NCBI GenBank assembly: GCA_014058105.1
Contig: JACGCM010000440.1
Coordinates: 3,720,001-3,784,000, forward strand
Source of the DNA: Kingdonia uniflora
Lineage: Eukaryota; Streptophyta; Magnoliopsida; Ranunculales; Circaeasteraceae
DNA length: 64,000 nt
Direction of reading: 5' to 3'
Of the stretch, positions 60,478 to 64,000 are shown piece by piece. The notes below the pieces were generated by a model. The model was not told where the DNA came from. It saw only the letters and a program-made list of their open reading frames with translations, and did no database searches. How positions within the stretch are numbered: position 1 is the first letter of the stretch; each line of letters begins with the position of its first letter. The translations under genes were made by a program, and so were the position numbers.

Positions 60478-61722
60478 CTATCTCCTTGTATTCCAAGGAT
60501 TTGGTACTCGCTCTCCGTGTTCAGTGGTGAGATCGTAAAAACCAAGGCCATTATTTCCAATAATGACAAAAAGACCTTCCCAATTTTTGGATAGTTTTCG
60601 AGCATTTATTTCTTTTCGGTATTTGAGAATATCTCGCAGGACGAGATCTTTGATTTCAAACTCTTTATGACGAACGCGCTTGTTGTAAGATCGGGCTAGA
60701 GCTTGGTGGTATCTTCTCAAATTCATGATTGCTCTGTCTCTAGTCTCCTCGATCCAATTCATATTACATGCCAACTGAAATTCATTTTCTTCATCTTTCA
60801 TGGTAAGGTCACACATTGGGTGATGATACCGAGTGGGGATAACTGCTTTTGTACCATAAGCCAGGAGGAGCGGTATACATCTAGTTAATACTCGAGGTAT
60901 TGTTCGATTTGCCCATAGCACATGTGGTAGTTATTGGCCCCAATTTTATTTTTTCTCTGTCAAACACTTTTTTATTCCATCCACAATAATACGATTTGTG
61001 ATTTCGTCCTGACCATTTCCTTGTGGGTAATATGGATTGGAAGGAGAGTGTATAATGCCGATTGAGGAATTTTACGACTCTGGAGCCAACAAACTAAGGT
61101 CCGTTGTTGATTCTGATGTGATGGGGGCATCCAAAATGGATGATGATGGTTTCCCATATAAACTTGACGACTTTGTCTTCTCGTGTGTGACACAGTGGGA
61201 CTACTTCCACCCATTTAGTGGAGTAATCCGTTGCTACTAAGTGGTGCTTCCTTTTGCCTGGTGTGGCGGGGAATTATTTTACGAGATCGAGTGCCCATCT
61301 TTTAAATGGCCATGCAACGTTACTGGAATGGAGTTCCAAGGATGGAGCTCGAATTTGGGGGCCATGTCGTTGATAGGCATTGCACTTGCTTGCGAGCTCA
61401 ATGGCTTAAGCTTTTATCTTAGGCCAAAAGACTCCTTGCGTAAGAGCTTGATTGGCTAGAGATTGTCCTACTGCATGGGAACCACAAGCGCCCTCGTATA
61501 ACTCATACTGGAATTTTTGAGTTTTTTTGCTGGATAAGCACTCGAGATATGGTCTTGTGACCGAAATATTGTAAAGGAGATCATTTTCGACGATGTACCA
61601 CTTAGAATTATCAAGCACACGTCTTCTCTCTGTGGGATCTGTAAGGAGTTCACCGTGAAACTTGTTTTTAGTTCCAATATAGTTAAGGAAAGGTCGTCTC
61701 CAATCATCCTCGTCCTCTTCAA
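60478..61722 (-). pseudogene. Gypsy integrase region
   Basis: From right to left on the minus strand: H2C2-type N-terminal part (61618-61406, LYEGACGSHAVGQSLANQAL, QGVFWPKI), a catalytic core broken by shifts (61214-60972), and the C-terminal part (60921-60478, NRTIPRVLTRCIPLLLAYGT, then YNKRVRHKEFEIKDLVLRD and KLSKNWEGLFVI). The C-terminal pattern is typical of Tat-type elements. Confidence 0.82.
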
Positions 61723-61759
61723 CTCCCCTAGTATTGACAGAATTTGAGCTTATGATGTT

Positions 61760-62120
61760 AATGCTGGGGGTGGATAATACTTTAATCTTCAGATAACGAG
61801 CTTCCGTACCAAGGATTCCTACCAGATAAGCGAGAGAGTGAGAATATCTATTTTATCCATGCGGTAAATGTTCAATAGTAATTCTTTTGAATATGCTCAT
61901 TCTGTCGGCTACTGCTGCTGCGTAGTCAATTATCTTTTCGTTCTTCTAGAATTTTTTTATGTAATGGTTCACAATGAGTAAAGAGTCCGTATACACAAAC
62001 AGCTCGGAGACTCCAATCTCAAGGGCCATATCTAGACCGTGAATCATTACTTCATACTAGGCCTTATTGTTGGTAGCTTCGAAATTGAGCCTGACTACTT
62101 TCAATCCTGTCATTGGAAGG
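61760..62120 (-). pseudogene. Gypsy RNase H (Tat-type, second domain)
   Basis: On the minus strand: YEVMIHGLDMALEIGVSELF, then YTDSLLIVNHYIKKF and DYAAAVADRMSIF, with the catalytic Asp of YTDS. A stop precedes YEVM and another follows KKF. This extra plant-like RNase H is a Tat-lineage trait. Confidence 0.78.
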
Positions 62121-62414
62121 TGTGATAAGCACGATTCCAATTCCTGATCCTGCAGGTCTGAAAAATCCATCAGTTAAAAGATGCCATCCCTTTTAAGTTA
62201 TCTAGTCTGACTTCTTTTCAAACTTTTCTTCGAGGTGTTCCTCATTGGTATCCATGTGCTGTCTTCCTCCTAGTCAGGATCTTCTACTGGGATGTCCGCG
62301 AGGAAATCTGCTATTGCTTGACCTTTTTCAGAATGTCGTGGTTCAAAGAGGATGTCGTGTTCGCCAAGAGTGACTGACCATGTTTATACTCGTATTGATT
62401 TTTCTTGTTTTATA

Positions 62415-63560
62415 TCAAGATTTTGTGGGAGTGAGAGTTTTACTGATGAAGTAGACATGTTTCTCTGTCTTCCTATCAAGTTGAATGAGAATAAAGCTTA
62501 ATGATTCGTCGGTAACTGTAAGATATATTGTAAGTTCTTCCCCCTCGGTAGGTGTACTCATTACTGGTGGGGAACCCAAGTAAAGCTTGAATTCATGAAA
62601 TACTGCTTCACACTCTACTCTCCACTCGATCTCAGGATCCTTCTTAAGCTTTTGTTTTGTTGTCCCTTCACGCAATAGGTTGAACAACCATCGACATCGA
62701 TCTAAAGACTTCGATACAAAACAATTTATTACGACAATCTTGCTTGCTAACTTCTGTACGTCTTTCTTTGTTTATGGAGAAGGCATAGACAATAGTATGC
62801 GATTACGATCTGGATCAGTTTCTATACCTCTCTTACTGATTAAATGTTCCAAGAATTTTCCTGACTAGACCCCGAACTGGCATTTTTTTAGGTTGAGCCT
62901 CATCTTGTAGAAGCAAAGAATTTTGAAAGTTGTGCTAAAGTCTGTAATATGGTTCTCCTTCTTAAGACTTTTACACAACATGTTATCAATGTATACTTTA
63001 ATCATTTTCTAAGGTGATCTTTGAATATTTGTACCATCAATCGCTAATAAGTGGCTCCAGTGTTCTTGAGACCAAATTGCATGACCTTATAGTAGTATAG
63101 GCCATATTTTGTAATGAAAGTTGTCTTCTCTTGATCATCAGGGAGCATAGGTATTTGATTGTATCCTGATGCGGTATCCATCATAAACAAGAGTTCGTGT
63201 CCCGCTGTAGAATTGAGCATATGGTTTATGATAGGAAGTAAAAAATTATCTTTTGGAGTATGTTTGTTGAGGTCTGTGAAATCCACGTACACCCTGATCT
63301 TGTCGTTCTTCTTTGGGACTGTGACAATGTTTGAGATCCATTCTGGGTAATTGGCCATTCGGATAAAGCCAACTTCGATGAGTTTGTCGACCTCTTTGTT
63401 GACTTTTTCTTGGAGCCTTGGTGCTAAAGTCCTCTGCTTTTGTTTGACAGCTTCGGCTTTATGCTTCAAATTGAGCTTGTGGCAAGCCAGATTGGGATCA
63501 ATACCCAGCATTTCGTGAAATGACCAAGCGAATACATTACTATTATCTTTAAGGAATTGA
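62415..63560 (-). pseudogene. Gypsy reverse transcriptase and connection
   Basis: From right to left on the minus strand: FAWSFHEMLGIDPNLACHKL, then EVDKLIEVGFIRMANYPEWI, VPKKNDKIRVYVDFTDLNKH and FMMDTASGYNQI, the RT fingers and palm. After stops, EFKLYLGSPPVMSTPTEGEE and YFISKTLTPTKS (62687-62415) mark the connection and first RNase H. The sequence to 64000 would be protease/gag but is too broken to assign. Confidence 0.85.
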
Positions 63561-64000
63561 ATGAGGGCATCTCATTCTGCCATTGCCGGAAGAGTGCCAA
63601 TGTATGTTCCTCAATTTTCTCTACTGATTTTGACGTACTTTGTTGTTTTTACACTTGGCAGATGGTTTTCTGTAGAGTTCACTGTATAGTTTGCGTAATG
63701 TTTATGTTGTTTTCTGTAATTGTTATGTGAGCTGCAGCTCTGGGGATTCTGGAAAGATGATGATAGAATTTTTACATGCTCGAGCGAGCTTCTGACTTCC
63801 TTTGATTTCATATATGCTGCCATTCCATTCAAATCACATTGCCAAATGATAAGTGGATGGAATAGCTCGCATATTGTGTAACTAGCAACGTTCCATTATC
63901 CCCAAATAACAGAATTTTGTACTGATAGCATAAAAGACAACGTTGAGTATTACGGGTCGTGCCGTGATAGGAAGTATAATCTTTCCTACATGTTCTTATC

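Larger units (their letters stand above)
51067..64000 (-). mobile_element. Tat-type Ty3/gypsy retrotransposon (3' part)
   Basis: The minus strand is sense. The 3' LTR is at 51067-51777, preceded on the minus strand by a polypurine tract, and pol runs from the right edge down to about 60.4 kb. Between pol and the LTR are about 8 kb with a minisatellite and ORFs on the opposite strand, a layout known in the Tat lineage (Grande, Ogre, Retand). Gag, protease and the 5' LTR lie beyond the window. Stops in pol show it is defective. The 5-mer before the LTR is GGGAG (51062-51066); the partner cannot be checked. Confidence 0.8.

Overview
The window is nuclear DNA of a flowering plant, most likely a eudicot. 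The evidence is an AT-rich background, GT-AG introns, a plant-type DExH helicase of the NIH/HVT1 group (R3H plus ankyrin insert), plant mobile domain (PMD) and FAR1-like transposon proteins, and copia, Tat-type gypsy, hAT and Mutator-like (MULE) elements. I cannot name the species. Only two host genes look intact; almost everything else is transposon sequence.

Layout. 1-6043: right-hand part of a MULE (element A) carrying a decayed minus-strand PMD/coiled-coil gene. 6317-8701: a second, non-coding MULE (element B) with long terminal inverted repeats (TIRs) and imperfect 9-bp target duplications. 8892-45077 (+): a DExH RNA helicase gene of 14 exons encoding about 1157 residues, spread over 36 kb because its introns are full of transposons: hAT-type MITEs with 8-bp duplications, two related non-autonomous LTR elements, a third short-LTR element, a solo LTR, and copia and gypsy remnants. 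46070-46654 (-): an intact P-loop kinase-like gene. 46884-51066: left part of a third MULE (element C) with a broken FAR1-type transposase. 51067-64000: a Tat-type gypsy element whose 3' LTR is at 51067-51777; its pol runs on the minus strand from the right edge to about 60.4 kb, and a group of opposite-strand gag-like/coiled-coil ORFs and a 44-bp minisatellite lie between pol and the 3' LTR.

Most interesting signal. Elements A, B and C have similar ends but different gene content (PMD gene, no gene, FAR1-type transposase). Their introns and non-coding DNA are packed with short inverted repeats built on ATTGTCGA/TCGACAAT (core ATTGTCGAATTCGACAAT). I count about 21 copies in A and 14 in B, plus long-loop versions in C. 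No ordinary feature explains them. They look like a dispersed recognition-site or hairpin system shared within a MULE family, comparable in layout to the motif arrays of Arabidopsis VANDAL elements and their VANC proteins. A separate palindrome array (TCGTTCGAACGA, nine copies, paired at about 21 bp) lies upstream of the TATA box of a solo LTR in intron 7.

The host genes look unaffected: all 13 helicase introns keep GT-AG ends and the reading frame is open across all exons. MULE B ends 190 bp before the helicase start codon and MULE C begins 229 bp upstream of the P-loop gene, so both promoters border motif-bearing transposons.
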